A stretch of 64,000 nt of DNA from CAWDPQ01 sp963804245 (GCA_963804245.1 CAWDPQ010000018.1:1-64000); one strand, 5' to 3'; shown: positions 27,551 to 37,617, counted from the stretch's first letter. A program made the numbers and translations. The notes: generated by a model not told the origin, from the letters alone.

Positions 27551-30475
27551 ATGGGAACTCACCGGCCCGGACTGATTTCGGATCTATTTGCGGCGGCTTT
27601 ACAACACCCGCCCCAAGCGCGCCGCGCGTTCCTCAAGGAGGCGTGCCAGGGAGATCCGGACCTGCAGCACGAACTCGAATCTCTGTTGCGTTATGAGTCC
27701 AATGCGGCGCGGTTCTTCGACAATCCTGCAGCCGACATGGGCGAAAACGAGCTGGCCTCAATGCATACGCCGCCCGATCTGATAGGCCGTCAGCTCGGAC
27801 CGTATGAGATCGTCGCGCTACTTGGCTCGGGCGGGATGGGAGACGTGTATCGCGCACGAGACAGCAAGCTCGGTCGTGACGTCGCCATCAAGGTACTGCC
27901 TACGCATTTCGCATCGGATCCCGAGCGGTGTGGCCGATTCACCCGCGAGGCGCGGCTGCTCGCGACGCTCAGCCATCCACATATAGGCGCAATCTACGGA
28001 CTGGAAGAAACCGATGGCGTGACCGCGTTGGTGCTCGAGCTCGTCGAGGGACCAACGTTGGCCGAGCGCCTTGCGGCTGGTCGGTTGCCACCGACGCAAG
28101 CGTTGACAATCGCAAGGCAGATTGCCGAGGCCCTCGATGCGGCGCATCAAAGAGGAATCGTTCATCGCGACTTGAAGCCGGCCAACATCGTCCTGCAAGG
28201 CGCGGCGGGCGTAACGGAATCGGACGTACGCGTGAGGGTCCTCGACTTCGGTCTGGCTAAGGCTGTTGCCATGGATCTGCCGGCGGACGCTAGAAACGAC
28301 CCGCCGGTTTCACTCGCCCGAACGGCGGAGGGACGGATTCTCGGGACGGCCGCTTACATGAGCCCTGAGCAGGCGCGTGGGCTGACGGTCGACAAGCGGA
28401 CCGACATCTGGGCGTTTGGGTGCGTGCTGTTCGAGATGCTTTCGGGCAGGCGTGCGTTTGAGGGCAACACTGACGCGGATACGGTGGCGCGCATCCTCGA
28501 TCAGGAACCCGATTGGGCCAGCATACCGACCGATACTCCCGCCACGACCCAGATGCTGCTCGATCGCTGCTTGCGGAAGGAAGCGCGCAGACGGTTGCGC
28601 GACATCGGAGATGCCGTGCTCGATATCGAGGAGTCCCTCGCTGCGAACGCCGGCTCCGCCAATACGCTGTCCGTCTCCTCGCGAGGATCGACCTGGCAGC
28701 TGCGGTGGATCGAAACACACACATCGCCGGCGCAGACGACTTCACGTCTTCCGTCGTTTGCCGCCGCGAGACGCAGCGCGTGGCTGCCATGGGCGGTCGG
28801 TTTCGCGTTCGTCGTTTCATTGGCGTCCACGTTGCCGCTATGGTCACGACCGGCAGTCACGCAGCCGCCGCGCCTTCGCTTTGACTGGAATCTGCCGCCG
28901 CATATGTGGCAGCTGCAACAAAATGATACTGGCGTCATCTCACCGGACGGCCAACGCTTCGTCTTCGGGGCCACCGTGGACGGGCGTCAAAGGCTCGTGG
29001 TGAAGGACATGACCACGACAGGTCTCGTCGCTCTGAACGGGACGGAGCTGGCCTTCGGCCCGTTCTGGTCGCCCGACAGTCGCTCTATCGCGTTCTTTGC
29101 CCCCGACGGCTACGTGAAAACGATTGCGCTCGCAGGAGGATCTCCACGGACGATCGCTCCCGCGAAGTACGAAGATCTTGTCGATATATCAGGCGCCTGG
29201 TGTCCAGGAATGATCTTGTTCGGTCCACACAATGAGCAGATGTACCGTGTCCCGGAAACGGGAGGAGTTGCCACGCCGGTCGAGACCCTTGCCGCCGGGG
29301 ACACTCGAAAAAACTTTACCAGGCCCAAGTTCTTACCGGACGGCCGCCATTTTCTGCTGACTGCTGCTGGTGAGCCCGGTATTTACGTTGCCTCGCTGGA
29401 CGAGCCGAATACGCGGAAACTGATGGAGGATGGCTCGGCTCCCCGATACGCGGACGGCTATCTGTTCTACTCCCGCGGAACAACTCTGTTCGCGCGGCAG
29501 TTCGATCCTGAACGGCTCCGGTTCTCTGGAGGCGAGATTCACGTGACCGACGGTGCTGAACACGTGTCCGTTTCCGATACCGGCAGCATTGTTTATCGTC
29601 CCACCGGGCCCGTCCTTTCAACACTCACATGGCTGGACCGCAACGGGCGCCGCACCGCGACCCTGGGTGACGCAGGGCCATACGACCAAGTGGTGTTGTC
29701 TCCACGTGGGCGCCGAGCAACGCTCGTGCGGCTGGACACCAAAGATCTTTGGGATGTGAATCTGGCAACTGGCATCTTCTCGCGGTTCACCACTGATCCT
29801 GCATTCGATACGGATCCGTCCTGGGCTCCAGACGAACGGGCGCTGGCGTTCACATCGTTTCGAACAGGGCGTGCCACCGTGTTCGTCAAGGATCTCGACA
29901 CCGGAAAGGAAGAGCAACTCGTCAGGTTGGACGAGGAGGCAGCGGTGGACCAGTGGACACCCGATGGGCGTTTTATCGTTTTCAGAACGTTCGGAAAAGC
30001 CGTGTACGCCGTGCCGTTGAGTGGGGACCGAAAGCCTCAGATGCTCATTGACACCCCGTACGTGGAGGACGAAGTACACGTCTCCCCCGATGGCCGATGG
30101 GTTTCGTTCAACTCGGACGAGTCGGGGCGTTGGGAGGTGTATGTCGCAGCATTTCCGACGTTTACCTCGAAGCGACAGGTATCAAGCGGCGGCGGCGTAC
30201 AGCCACAGTGGTGCGCAGATGGACGAGAACTTTTCTATATCGGCCTGGACGGCTCGATGATGAGGGTGCGGGTGACTACCGGAACCGAGTTCACGGCGAG
30301 CGCCCCGGAGGCACTATTTGAATCGAGGATCGCGCCAACTTCCGGCGTGCCCAGGTACGCGGTCAGCACCGATGGCCAACGCTTTCTAGCTCTCGAGGGA
30401 TCGGACACCGGCAGAAGCTTCACGTTCCTGATCAACTGGCTCAATCCCGACCCGGCGAGCGGTCGTCCACACTAG
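27551..30475 (+). CDS. Ser/Thr protein kinase with N-terminal helical domain and C-terminal TolB/PD40 propeller
   Basis: 974-residue membrane kinase. The first 75 residues (HPPQARRAFLKEACQGDPDL, HELESLLRYESNAARF) are the short helical domain found on sigma-linked kinases. The kinase domain follows: LGSGGMGDVYRARD, VAIKVLP, HRDLKPANI, DFGLAK, SPEQARG and the DIWAFG subdomain IX. A helix (WLPWAVGFAFVVSLASTLPLW) lies at about residues 412-432, then PD40/TolB repeats such as ISPDGQRFVFGATVDGRQRL, SWAPDERALAFTSFRTG and VSPDGRWVSFNSDESGRWEV. The propeller faces the periplasm. It is in an operon with the ECF sigma factor nine bases upstream and is the only intact propeller kinase in this window besides that at 37827. 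The sensed signal is unknown. Confidence 0.93.
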   Translation: MGTHRPGLISDLFAAALQHPPQARRAFLKEACQGDPDLQHELESLLRYESNAARFFDNPAADMGENELASMHTPPDLIGRQLGPYEIVALLGSGGMGDVYRARDSKLGRDVAIKVLPTHFASDPERCGRFTREARLLATLSHPHIGAIYGLEETDGVTALVLELVEGPTLAERLAAGRLPPTQALTIARQIAEALDAAHQRGIVHRDLKPANIVLQGAAGVTESDVRVRVLDFGLAKAVAMDLPADARNDPPVSLARTAEGRILGTAAYMSPEQARGLTVDKRTDIWAFGCVLFEMLSGRRAFEGNTDADTVARILDQEPDWASIPTDTPATTQMLLDRCLRKEARRRLRDIGDAVLDIEESLAANAGSANTLSVSSRGSTWQLRWIETHTSPAQTTSRLPSFAAARRSAWLPWAVGFAFVVSLASTLPLWSRPAVTQPPRLRFDWNLPPHMWQLQQNDTGVISPDGQRFVFGATVDGRQRLVVKDMTTTGLVALNGTELAFGPFWSPDSRSIAFFAPDGYVKTIALAGGSPRTIAPAKYEDLVDISGAWCPGMILFGPHNEQMYRVPETGGVATPVETLAAGDTRKNFTRPKFLPDGRHFLLTAAGEPGIYVASLDEPNTRKLMEDGSAPRYADGYLFYSRGTTLFARQFDPERLRFSGGEIHVTDGAEHVSVSDTGSIVYRPTGPVLSTLTWLDRNGRRTATLGDAGPYDQVVLSPRGRRATLVRLDTKDLWDVNLATGIFSRFTTDPAFDTDPSWAPDERALAFTSFRTGRATVFVKDLDTGKEEQLVRLDEEAAVDQWTPDGRFIVFRTFGKAVYAVPLSGDRKPQMLIDTPYVEDEVHVSPDGRWVSFNSDESGRWEVYVAAFPTFTSKRQVSSGGGVQPQWCADGRELFYIGLDGSMMRVRVTTGTEFTASAPEALFESRIAPTSGVPRYAVSTDGQRFLALEGSDTGRSFTFLINWLNPDPASGRPH

Positions 30476-30479
30476 GTTT

Positions 30480-30629
30480 CATCCGCACGAACCGGCTGGT
30501 TTCGAACGCGAGCTATTTCGGATGGTTGCAGAGCTAGTCCGAATTGATGGCGCTAACGTCGTGTTCGTGACGCCCGACGTGCACTTCGCGCAAACCATCG
30601 CATACAACACCGACGACGACGGTCGCTGA
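30480..30629 (+). pseudogene. PhoD-like alkaline phosphatase fragment
   Basis: A 49-codon open stretch with no start: HPHEPAGFERELFRMVAELV, then ANVVFVTPDVHFAQTIAYNT. The part VVFVTPDVHFAQT is a hallmark of the C-terminal metal-binding region of PhoD-like phosphatases ('NVVFVTTDVHFAQ'). It ends at TGA 30627-30629 and no front half exists: the kinase stop codon lies only five bases before it. It is therefore the remnant of a deleted phosphatase gene. Confidence 0.5.
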
Positions 30630-30764
30630 CTGCTGCGTGACGCGAAGAAAGGCGTTGCTCATCCGCTGCGACCGGACTACTGTAATCCGTTCGACTCAAC
30701 AGTTCTGAGCACCGAGGATGAAGAGAGCGGCAATGCTGCTACGACAAGCAGTAACAGTGTCTTG

Positions 30765-32046
30765 ATGTCACCAGCACACGAGGTCTTCACAGGGAGACGT
30801 GCCGAGGGGAGCACTCGCCGCGAGCTGCTGGAGGCCGGAGCGGCTGGTCTGGCCGGCCTGGGCCTCGTCGCGACGCTCCCCGCTGAGGCAGGTGCAGTCG
30901 TGTCCGGGGAGCCGACGGGATCTCAGGACCAGTCGACTGGCGAAGCGGCTCGAAGCCGGTCGCGCGGCCGATGTCGGAATGTCGCAGTCGCGGCTGGACC
31001 GCGTAGTGGACTGCCTGACAGTGGAGACCGGGCAGCGGCACCTCACCTCTGCGTCAATCTGCGTCGCCCGGCATGGCCGGATCGTGCTGCATCGCGGATT
31101 CGGCCGGCTGAGCGAGCAGACCGACGCGCCCCCGACCGGGCCGGATACGATCTACATCCTCGCGTCGATTTCGAAGCCGATCGCCGTGTGCGGATTGATG
31201 CTGCTGGTCGAGCGGGGAGACGTGGTGCTCTCCGATCGCGTGCAGAGCTACCTGCCGGAGTTCGAAGGAGAGCACAAGGACAAGGCGAAAGTGTGGCACC
31301 TCCTGTCGCACACTTCAGGGCTGCCTGATCAACTCCCGGAGAACACGGAGCTCCGCCGGGCTCATGCTCCCCTGAGCCGCTTCGTCGCGGGAGCGCTCAA
31401 GACTCCGCTCTTGTACGAGCCTGGGAAGGGGTTCGGCTACCAGAGCATGGGCACACTGCTGGCCGGGGAGATCGTGGAACGGGTGACGGGCCGGCGGCTG
31501 AGGGACTTTCTGCGGGACGAGCTCTTCCAGCCGCTGGGCATGACGCGGACAACGCTCGGATTGGGAAAGTCAAAAGTCGAGCAGACCGCGATCTACCAGA
31601 CCGGTCCCGAGACCGAAGACCTGCGAAGCTGGGGACCCAACACCCAGTACTGGCGGGACATCGGCCACCCCTGGGGAGGCGTGCACAGCACGACCGGCGA
31701 CCTGGCCATTCTGCTGCAGGCCTTCCTCGATGGCGGCACCTACGGATCGACGCGGCTGTTTTCTCCAACGACGGTGGCGGCCATGACCCGGGATCACAAT
31801 ACCGGGCTTGCCGCACCCTGGGGTCTCGGCTGGGCGCTGCGGGACTCCGTTGTCTGGAACTCGTTCGGCGACCTCGGATCTGCCCGAACGTTTGGCCACG
31901 TCGGCGCCACTGGTACCGTCGCCTGGGCCGATCCTGAGCGACAGCTGCTGTGCGCGCTTCTGACGACGCGGTCAGCCGCCGATCGCGACGGTTTTCTTCT
32001 CCACCGCGTCTCGAATCTGGTCCAGGCCGCGGTCGTCAGGATCTGA
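30765..32046 (+). pseudogene. Tat-exported serine hydrolase (class C beta-lactamase-like), frameshifted
   Basis: The ATG at 30765 opens a frame with a Tat leader (STRRELLEAGAAGLAGLGLVA); between about 30890 and 30960 the coding frame changes by one base and continues to 32046. The second frame holds a beta-lactamase-family hydrolase (AmpC/PBP4*/esterase group): SISK catalytic serine in TIYILASISKPIAVCGLML, HLLSHTSGLPDQLP, GFGYQSMGTLLAGEIVERV (YxS triad member), HPWGGVHSTTGDLAILLQAF and a C-terminal FGHVGATGTVAWAD. Family members act on beta-lactams, D-peptides or esters; this one is better called a serine hydrolase. Restored length is about 427 residues. The shift may be an assembly indel. 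Confidence 0.78.
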
Positions 32047-32063
32047 TGCGGGTGTGATACTCC

Positions 32064-32375
32064 ATGTCTCTATCCTGGACTTCTGACGACGAGCTCTTCG
32101 AGCGTGCACGCCGCGAACTTTTTTCCGCCGTGATCGGCGACACGCTCGACCGGCTCGGCCGGCGAAACCAGTTCCTGCCGCCCGAGATTCAGCCCCTCCG
32201 GGATGACATGGTGATCGTCGGGCGCGCGATGCCCGTGCTCGAGGCCGACGACGAGGACGGCAAGGCTCAGGGCTCTCAGGAGGCGCTTCACCGGCCGTTC
32301 GGCTTGATGCTCCGAGCGCTCGACGACCTGAAGGCGGGCGAAGTGTACGTCTGCACCGGTCCCGTTGCTCGCGCT
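32064..32375 (+). pseudogene. RraA-family aldolase-like protein, truncated
   Basis: Starts 18 bases after the serine hydrolase stop. The first about 103 residues match RraA/4-hydroxy-4-methyl-2-oxoglutarate aldolase-like proteins: FSAVIGDTLDRLGRRNQFLP, DDMVIVGRAMPVLEA and DDLKAGEVYVCTGPVAR. The family is normally about 220-240 residues; after 32375 the frame continues to 32603 but is Arg-rich and has no family character. The C-terminal half with its metal site (G-[DE]-x-D and the 'R..G' lobe) is absent. No function should be assumed. Confidence 0.65.
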
Positions 32376-32858
32376 CATGCATCGATGCGGCGAAGGCCAG
32401 TCAGCATGCCGAGCGGGTCGCTGACGGCCTACTGTCGCTGGTCGGCGCGCGCGCAGCTCGTCGGACGAGCGCGTCGAGCGGGCATGCGGCAGCGATCAGC
32501 GACCCGTCCGATCCGTGCATTGCCGCGATGTTGCGATGGTCGGCGAGGCGAGCACCTGCGCCTCAGCGCTCGAATCGCTGCAAGCGCTCGGGATCAGGCG
32601 TGACGAGCGGACGGCAGGACTTTCAGTGCGACTGTCGCGGACGATGGCGCGATGTCGTGCGCTCCTGAGGTCCATGCTCGCACGATGCCCAGGCTGCGTT
32701 CGAACGCGAGGTGAGCTTCGTGACGGGCCCGCGACGGAGTACGGTCAGGAGATGTCGAGGACGAGACAGCGCACGCGCTCACTCGGCCAACGACGTTCCC
32801 GTGATAGGCGCCTGTCAGCGACGGGCGGCCACGGGCCGCCTTCGCGGAAGGGGACCAA
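32376..32858. other. Degraded region, no intact gene
   Basis: No intact frame. A short plus-strand stretch at about 32521-32590 (RDVAMVGEASTCASALESLQ) resembles the early part of a response-regulator receiver domain of the LytTR type ('VELVGEA.....AL..L'), without start, phosphorylation site or continuation. I regard it as a possible remnant only. Confidence 0.3.
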
Positions 32859-35591
32859 TCACGACGATATGATGCTGTCGGTCATCGCGGCCTCGGTCGC
32901 GCGTGGCGATCGCTCGCGAGTCCTGATTTGACGGATGGCTTCTTCTACACGTTCGGCGCGCTCGCGCTCGTGGTGGAGGGCGCGCATCGTATTCTGCGAC
33001 TGCTGGATGGAGAATTCCAGGCGCCCCACCTGGTCGGACGCGTACTCGATCTGTGCCTTCTGAGCGGCCACCATATCGAGGTTGGCGCCGATGTCCTCGA
33101 GCAGGTTGGCGATCATCTCCGTCTTCGACTGCACTTCCTGGACCAGCGCGCGTCGAGCCTCGATGGTGGCAATCCGCTCGTCGGTGTCGCCGAGCGATTC
33201 GACGAGCGCATCGAGCCGGGTTCTGAGCGTCTGCAGCTCCTCGCGGCGCTCGACGATGGCGGCAACGTCATTTTTCACCGCGGCGGCGGCGTTCTGCACC
33301 TGTTCCACTTCCGCCTTGACGGCTGCGACCATCGACTCACGGCCGGCGATCGCCTGAATCTTGATATCGGTGTCGGCGGCGAGTTGCGCCAGATTTCCGA
33401 CCTGCGCTTCGAAAGCCACCATCCGCTGCTCGGCAGCGGTCAGCGCCGACTGCCGGTCGTCGAGTTGCTGCCGCAGCGCGTCCACGTGTTTCAGCTTTTC
33501 TTCCGTGGCGGCCATTCGCGCAGCCGTTTCCTGATGCTGCGCCTGAACGCGAGAGAGATCGGCGAGGAGTTCGTTCCTGACGTCGCTGGCACGGTTCAGT
33601 TCCTGCACGAGCGCTTCGAGATGCGCCGTGCGTTCGGTAATCGCGGCGTGCTGATCGCGGCTGCCGGCGACAAGCGCGTCGAGCCTCCGTTCCTGGTCGG
33701 CGAGGTCCGTTTCGCTGCGCCTCAGGCCGTTCATGCGCGACTCGAGCTGTTCGATGTCCCGGCCGAGAGTTGCGACGCATTCCAGAATGCCCGGCAGCTT
33801 TTCCTGCGTCGTGCGAATCGCTCCAAGCTTCTGGTGCGCGTCGCCGATGTGCGCGCTGATCTCTTCGGCGCGCGTCCGGAGGCCTTCCAGCTCGGCTCGT
33901 CTCACGAGCTGTTCCTCCATGCGCCGCCCGACTTCCGTATTCAGCGTGTGGAGACCGTTCAGGCGGCGCTCCACCTTCTCGACGAACTGGAGCTTTTCGC
34001 TCGACCGTGCCAGTGTTGCTTCCAGCTCGCTGATCGTCTCTCTGGTTCGCTCGGCCACGCGATCGGCGTCACCGAGGAGGCGCAGCTTCTCGAGAACGAC
34101 CGAGAGCTGATTCTCGATGGCCGGCGCTCCAGCCGCGAATCGTGCGATGTTCTCCCCGGCGCTCTCGAGCGCCAACCGATCGGCATTGAGCCGGGTGCAC
34201 AGCTCCGCGGCCGAAGCGCGTGACGCGTGGATGGCTTCGAGCTCGGCGCGCAACTCCTCGAGCTGCTGCCGGCCGGATTCGATCCTCGCCTGCTGCGCCT
34301 CCGTTTCACGGGCGGTTGTTTCGACGCGTGCAAGACGCTCCGCCAGCGTGTCGACGTCGGCCCGCCGCCGTGTCATCTCGTCAAGCTCGTTCGAGAGCTG
34401 CCGCACGGTCTGTGCCAGTGCCTCGGCTTTCCGATCGAGGGCGCCCACCGCCTCCTGCCGGCCCAGAACCGTCTCCAGTTGACGTTCGACCGTGGTGAGC
34501 GCGCTCTGCAGGTTGGCAATGCGCTGCTCGTGGGCGTCGAAGCTCTTTCCCTCGATCGCGAGCCGCTCGATCTGAGCGCTTACCGTCTGAATCAGCGCGG
34601 CGCCGTCTTTCTCGATTCTCGCCGCGTCAAGCCGGAACCGATCGCGCTCGCTGGTCGCTGTGTCCAGCTCCTCGAGAACCTCTTCGGCAAACTCTTCGGC
34701 CTGCCGCAGCACTTCCTCGGCGCGTGTGACTTGACGGTTCCCATCCTCTAACTTTCTGATCTGCGCTTCCATGGCCCAAACCATCTCGTTCAGTCTGGCA
34801 CCCTCGGATATGGCGTGTTCGATGGTCACGCGCTGCGTACTGAGCGCCTTCGTCTTCACCGTCACGTGTTCGGCCAGCGCATTCAAGGACTTGAGCCGTT
34901 CCTCGGTCGTCGTCGCGAGCTCGTTCATCGTCCCGAGCGATGCGATCTGCGACTCGAGATCCTTGACCGTGCGGGTGGCGGCTGCGGTGCTGTCCAGCGT
35001 GTGTTCCGCGGTCTTGCTGATGGCTGCTTGATCGTTGGCTACCGCCGACACCTGGCTCCGAAGCTGACCGAGCTCGCGTTTGATGCTGGACACCTCGTCG
35101 ATGGCGCTGCGCATGTCGGCGTGAGACCGCTGCAGCTCGACGTGCGCATCGGTCACCAGCTGACGCTGAGCAGCCAACGCTTCGATCGCAGCGCGAGCCT
35201 CCCGGTATTCGTCTTCGAGCTGCTCCATGGCCTCGCGGTGCTTCTGGAGCTGTCCGCCCGAGTCAGACATGAGCGCGGCCGCTTCCTTGGCCAGCCGCAC
35301 GACGTCGGTCATCTCAGCAATCTGCGCCTTGAGCGCCTCGAAGCCTGCAACGTGCTCGTCGAGATCCCTCATCCGCGTGACGATTGCCGTCAGCTGATCG
35401 GACGCGTCAACCGCCCTGTCTCTCACGTGCTCGACCGTCGCCGAGACCTCGGCGAGCCTGCCGTTGCGGCCGTCGAGGCGTTCGAACATCGAAGCGAGCG
35501 CTTGCCGTTCGTGGCGAGCGGCGACAACGATCTCGTTCAGTTCGTCGGTACGCTTCTTTGCCTTGGTGCCGAGAGACAACTGCTCGAACAT
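32859..35591 (-). CDS. Very long coiled-coil protein of unknown function
   Basis: 910 residues from the ATG at 35591 (GGAG six bases upstream; a longer open frame to 35843 is non-homologous filler). Nearly the whole length after the first 30 residues is heptad-repeat coiled coil, rich in Glu, Ala, Arg, Leu and Gln, broken by short Gly/Pro-containing hinges near residues 560-570 (FAAGAPAIENQ). The N-terminus MFEQLSLGTKAKKRTDELNE and C-terminus ERSPRATEAAMTDSIIS carry no signal or membrane helix, so it is cytoplasmic. There is no ATPase head, so it is not SMC or MukB; rod-like scaffold or cytoskeletal roles are possible. It stands alone between gene remnants and the ankyrin gene. Function not assigned. 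Confidence 0.85.
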   Translation of the reverse strand: MFEQLSLGTKAKKRTDELNEIVVAARHERQALASMFERLDGRNGRLAEVSATVEHVRDRAVDASDQLTAIVTRMRDLDEHVAGFEALKAQIAEMTDVVRLAKEAAALMSDSGGQLQKHREAMEQLEDEYREARAAIEALAAQRQLVTDAHVELQRSHADMRSAIDEVSSIKRELGQLRSQVSAVANDQAAISKTAEHTLDSTAAATRTVKDLESQIASLGTMNELATTTEERLKSLNALAEHVTVKTKALSTQRVTIEHAISEGARLNEMVWAMEAQIRKLEDGNRQVTRAEEVLRQAEEFAEEVLEELDTATSERDRFRLDAARIEKDGAALIQTVSAQIERLAIEGKSFDAHEQRIANLQSALTTVERQLETVLGRQEAVGALDRKAEALAQTVRQLSNELDEMTRRRADVDTLAERLARVETTARETEAQQARIESGRQQLEELRAELEAIHASRASAAELCTRLNADRLALESAGENIARFAAGAPAIENQLSVVLEKLRLLGDADRVAERTRETISELEATLARSSEKLQFVEKVERRLNGLHTLNTEVGRRMEEQLVRRAELEGLRTRAEEISAHIGDAHQKLGAIRTTQEKLPGILECVATLGRDIEQLESRMNGLRRSETDLADQERRLDALVAGSRDQHAAITERTAHLEALVQELNRASDVRNELLADLSRVQAQHQETAARMAATEEKLKHVDALRQQLDDRQSALTAAEQRMVAFEAQVGNLAQLAADTDIKIQAIAGRESMVAAVKAEVEQVQNAAAAVKNDVAAIVERREELQTLRTRLDALVESLGDTDERIATIEARRALVQEVQSKTEMIANLLEDIGANLDMVAAQKAQIEYASDQVGRLEFSIQQSQNTMRALHHERERAERVEEAIRQIRTRERSPRATEAAMTDSIISS

Positions 35592-36004
35592 GTATTTCTC
35601 CAGTCGCCACCCGGTGGTCCGACGCGGGTGCGAGACCGTGTGTTTGGCCAGAAATGGCAGGGACCAGCCCCGCCGCAGGTGCAAAGCAAATGCCGGCCGT
35701 ATATGGCGACGGATCCCCGCACCGCTGGTCAGCATTTGTAAGAGGTCGGAGTTCTCGAGCGTGCGGTTTTCACACACGCTCATTCGAAAACGGTGGCTGA
35801 ACGCCAAAAACCGCAAACGCGGTCGATCGCCGATAGTCGTCATTGACGCCAGCGTTTGCCCGGACTAGTGTCATAACGTGCGCTCAACGGGCGCCCGCGG
35901 GTTCGCGCGAAGGGCTCAGCCCACCGTCATCGCTGCTCGACCAACGGCTACTGCACCGCCGTGCTGCCTGTCTGCGAACCACAGGGCTGAAGCATGGAGG
36001 TCGT
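35592..36004. other. Divergent intergenic region
   Basis: Separates the coiled-coil gene (minus) from the ankyrin gene (plus). Contains GGAGG at 35996-36000, four bases before the ankyrin ATG. No supported coding frame, repeat or clear promoter pair was seen. Confidence 0.4.
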
Positions 36005-37603
36005 ATGCCGTCACGCGAGCTGCCCGCACGTCCGAACCTCGAACAGCTGAAGAAGCAAGCAAAGGCCCTGCTCGACGCCGCGAAGTCGCGCGACGCGGAT
36101 GCGCTCCGCCGATTCGCCGCGCTACCCTCGCTCTCCGCTAAGTCCCTCGACGACATCGCCGCCTCGGACCTGGCGCTGCACGACGCGCAGTCGGTGGTGG
36201 CGCGCGAGCACGGATTCGCGTCGTGGAACAAACTGCGCGAAGAAGTCGAGTCGCGCACGTTGTCGTTCGACGCGGCCGTCGACGAGTTCATCCGCTGCGC
36301 CACCGGGGGCGCGACCGGGCGGGCGGAGCGGCTCCTCGCACTCCATCCGCGCATCGCATCAGCCACGCTGCACACGGCCCTCGTCCTCGGCGATGCCGCA
36401 GCGGTGGAGGAGCGGCTCAAAGATCATCCGGAGCTCGTCGAGCGGCCCGGCGGGCCGCAGAACTGGGAGCCGCTCCTGTATGTGTGCCACACGTCCATCC
36501 ACAAGGGCGTCGCGACCCGCCTGGAGGGACTCGTCGCAATTGCCCGTCGTCTGTGTGCGCGCGGTGCGAACCCGAACGCGGAGTATCACTGGAACTGGCA
36601 TCCCGAGCTTCCGCGTACTGCATTATGGGCCGCGGTCTGCGCCGTTCGACACCTGCCGCTTGCGGAAGTGCTGCTCGAGTCGGGCGCCAACCCGACCGAC
36701 GGCGTAACCGCGCACATCGCGGGCGGCGGCGGCAATCTCGAAGCCCTCGAATTGCTTCACCGCTACGGCCTGAACGTGGACGGCATCCCCGGCGGCGTGC
36801 CGCCGCTCGTCTACATGATGCTGTGGGCCGACAATCCGGCCGGTCCATACTGGCTGCTCGATCACGGCGCGGACGCCAACCTCGCCTGGGGCGACGCCGG
36901 CGAGGCGCCGCTGCACGTCGCGGCGCGGCGCTGGAACATCCCGATGGTCGAGCACCTCGTCGAGCACGGTGCAGATATGTCACGCCGCCGCGCGGACGGC
37001 GCCACGCCGCACACGCTGGCCGAGCTCCATGGCAACCCGGAGATCGCGGCGTGGCTGCTCGCGCACGGCGCAGCCGACGAGCTCTCGCCGCTCGAACGCT
37101 TCATCGCCGCGTGTGCCCGCGCGGATCGCCCGGCGGCCGACGCGATCCTGGCGGCGCACCCGGCGCTGCCGTCTGAGCTCCGGCCGGAGCACCACGTCAT
37201 GCTTCATCGCCCGGCCGAAAGCGGCAAGGCGGCGGTCCTGGAGACGATGCTCGCATGCGGATTCGATCCGGATGCGAAGGACAAGGACAGCGTCACCCCG
37301 CTCCACCGCGCGGCCATGGCCGGCCATGTCGAGGCCGTGCGCGTACTGCTGAAGCACGGCGCGGACGTCAATGCGCTCGACGGGATGTTCTCGGCGTCGC
37401 CGCTGGTATGGGCCGTCGAAGGGCGAGACAACGCCAAACATCAGGGAGATCACGTCGGCGTCGCCCGGCTGCTCATCGCCTCCGACTCCCCGCTCGATTG
37501 GATCCCGCCCGCGGGCGCACCTGGACCGGAGCGCACGCTCGAGGGCTTGCTCGAGCTTCGCCGCGAAGCGTTGAGCAGCGAATCGGCATCACGACGGTCA
37601 TGA
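36005..37603 (+). CDS. Ankyrin-repeat protein with N-terminal helical segment
   Basis: 532 residues from the ATG at 36005 (GGAGG four bases upstream). The N-terminus PARPNLEQLKKQAKALLDAA followed by an AREHGFASWNKLREEVE segment is a conserved lead-in of a family of bacterial ankyrin proteins. At least seven ankyrin repeats follow, e.g. LYVCHTSIHKGVATRLEGLV, PLHVAARRWNIPMVEHLVEH, TPHTLAELHGNPEIAAWLLA and VTPLHRAAMAGHVEAVRVLL with HGADVNALDG. No signal peptide; cytoplasmic protein-protein interaction scaffold. No partner is evident in the neighbourhood. Divergent from the coiled-coil gene. Confidence 0.88.
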   Translation: MPSRELPARPNLEQLKKQAKALLDAAKSRDADALRRFAALPSLSAKSLDDIAASDLALHDAQSVVAREHGFASWNKLREEVESRTLSFDAAVDEFIRCATGGATGRAERLLALHPRIASATLHTALVLGDAAAVEERLKDHPELVERPGGPQNWEPLLYVCHTSIHKGVATRLEGLVAIARRLCARGANPNAEYHWNWHPELPRTALWAAVCAVRHLPLAEVLLESGANPTDGVTAHIAGGGGNLEALELLHRYGLNVDGIPGGVPPLVYMMLWADNPAGPYWLLDHGADANLAWGDAGEAPLHVAARRWNIPMVEHLVEHGADMSRRRADGATPHTLAELHGNPEIAAWLLAHGAADELSPLERFIAACARADRPAADAILAAHPALPSELRPEHHVMLHRPAESGKAAVLETMLACGFDPDAKDKDSVTPLHRAAMAGHVEAVRVLLKHGADVNALDGMFSASPLVWAVEGRDNAKHQGDHVGVARLLIASDSPLDWIPPAGAPGPERTLEGLLELRREALSSESASRRS

Positions 37604-37617
37604 TGCCTGGGAGAATG

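Noticed and set aside
32928..34223. 431-codon plus-strand open frame
   Set aside because: Antisense to the coiled-coil gene; typical mirror frame of a heptad-rich gene in high-GC DNA.
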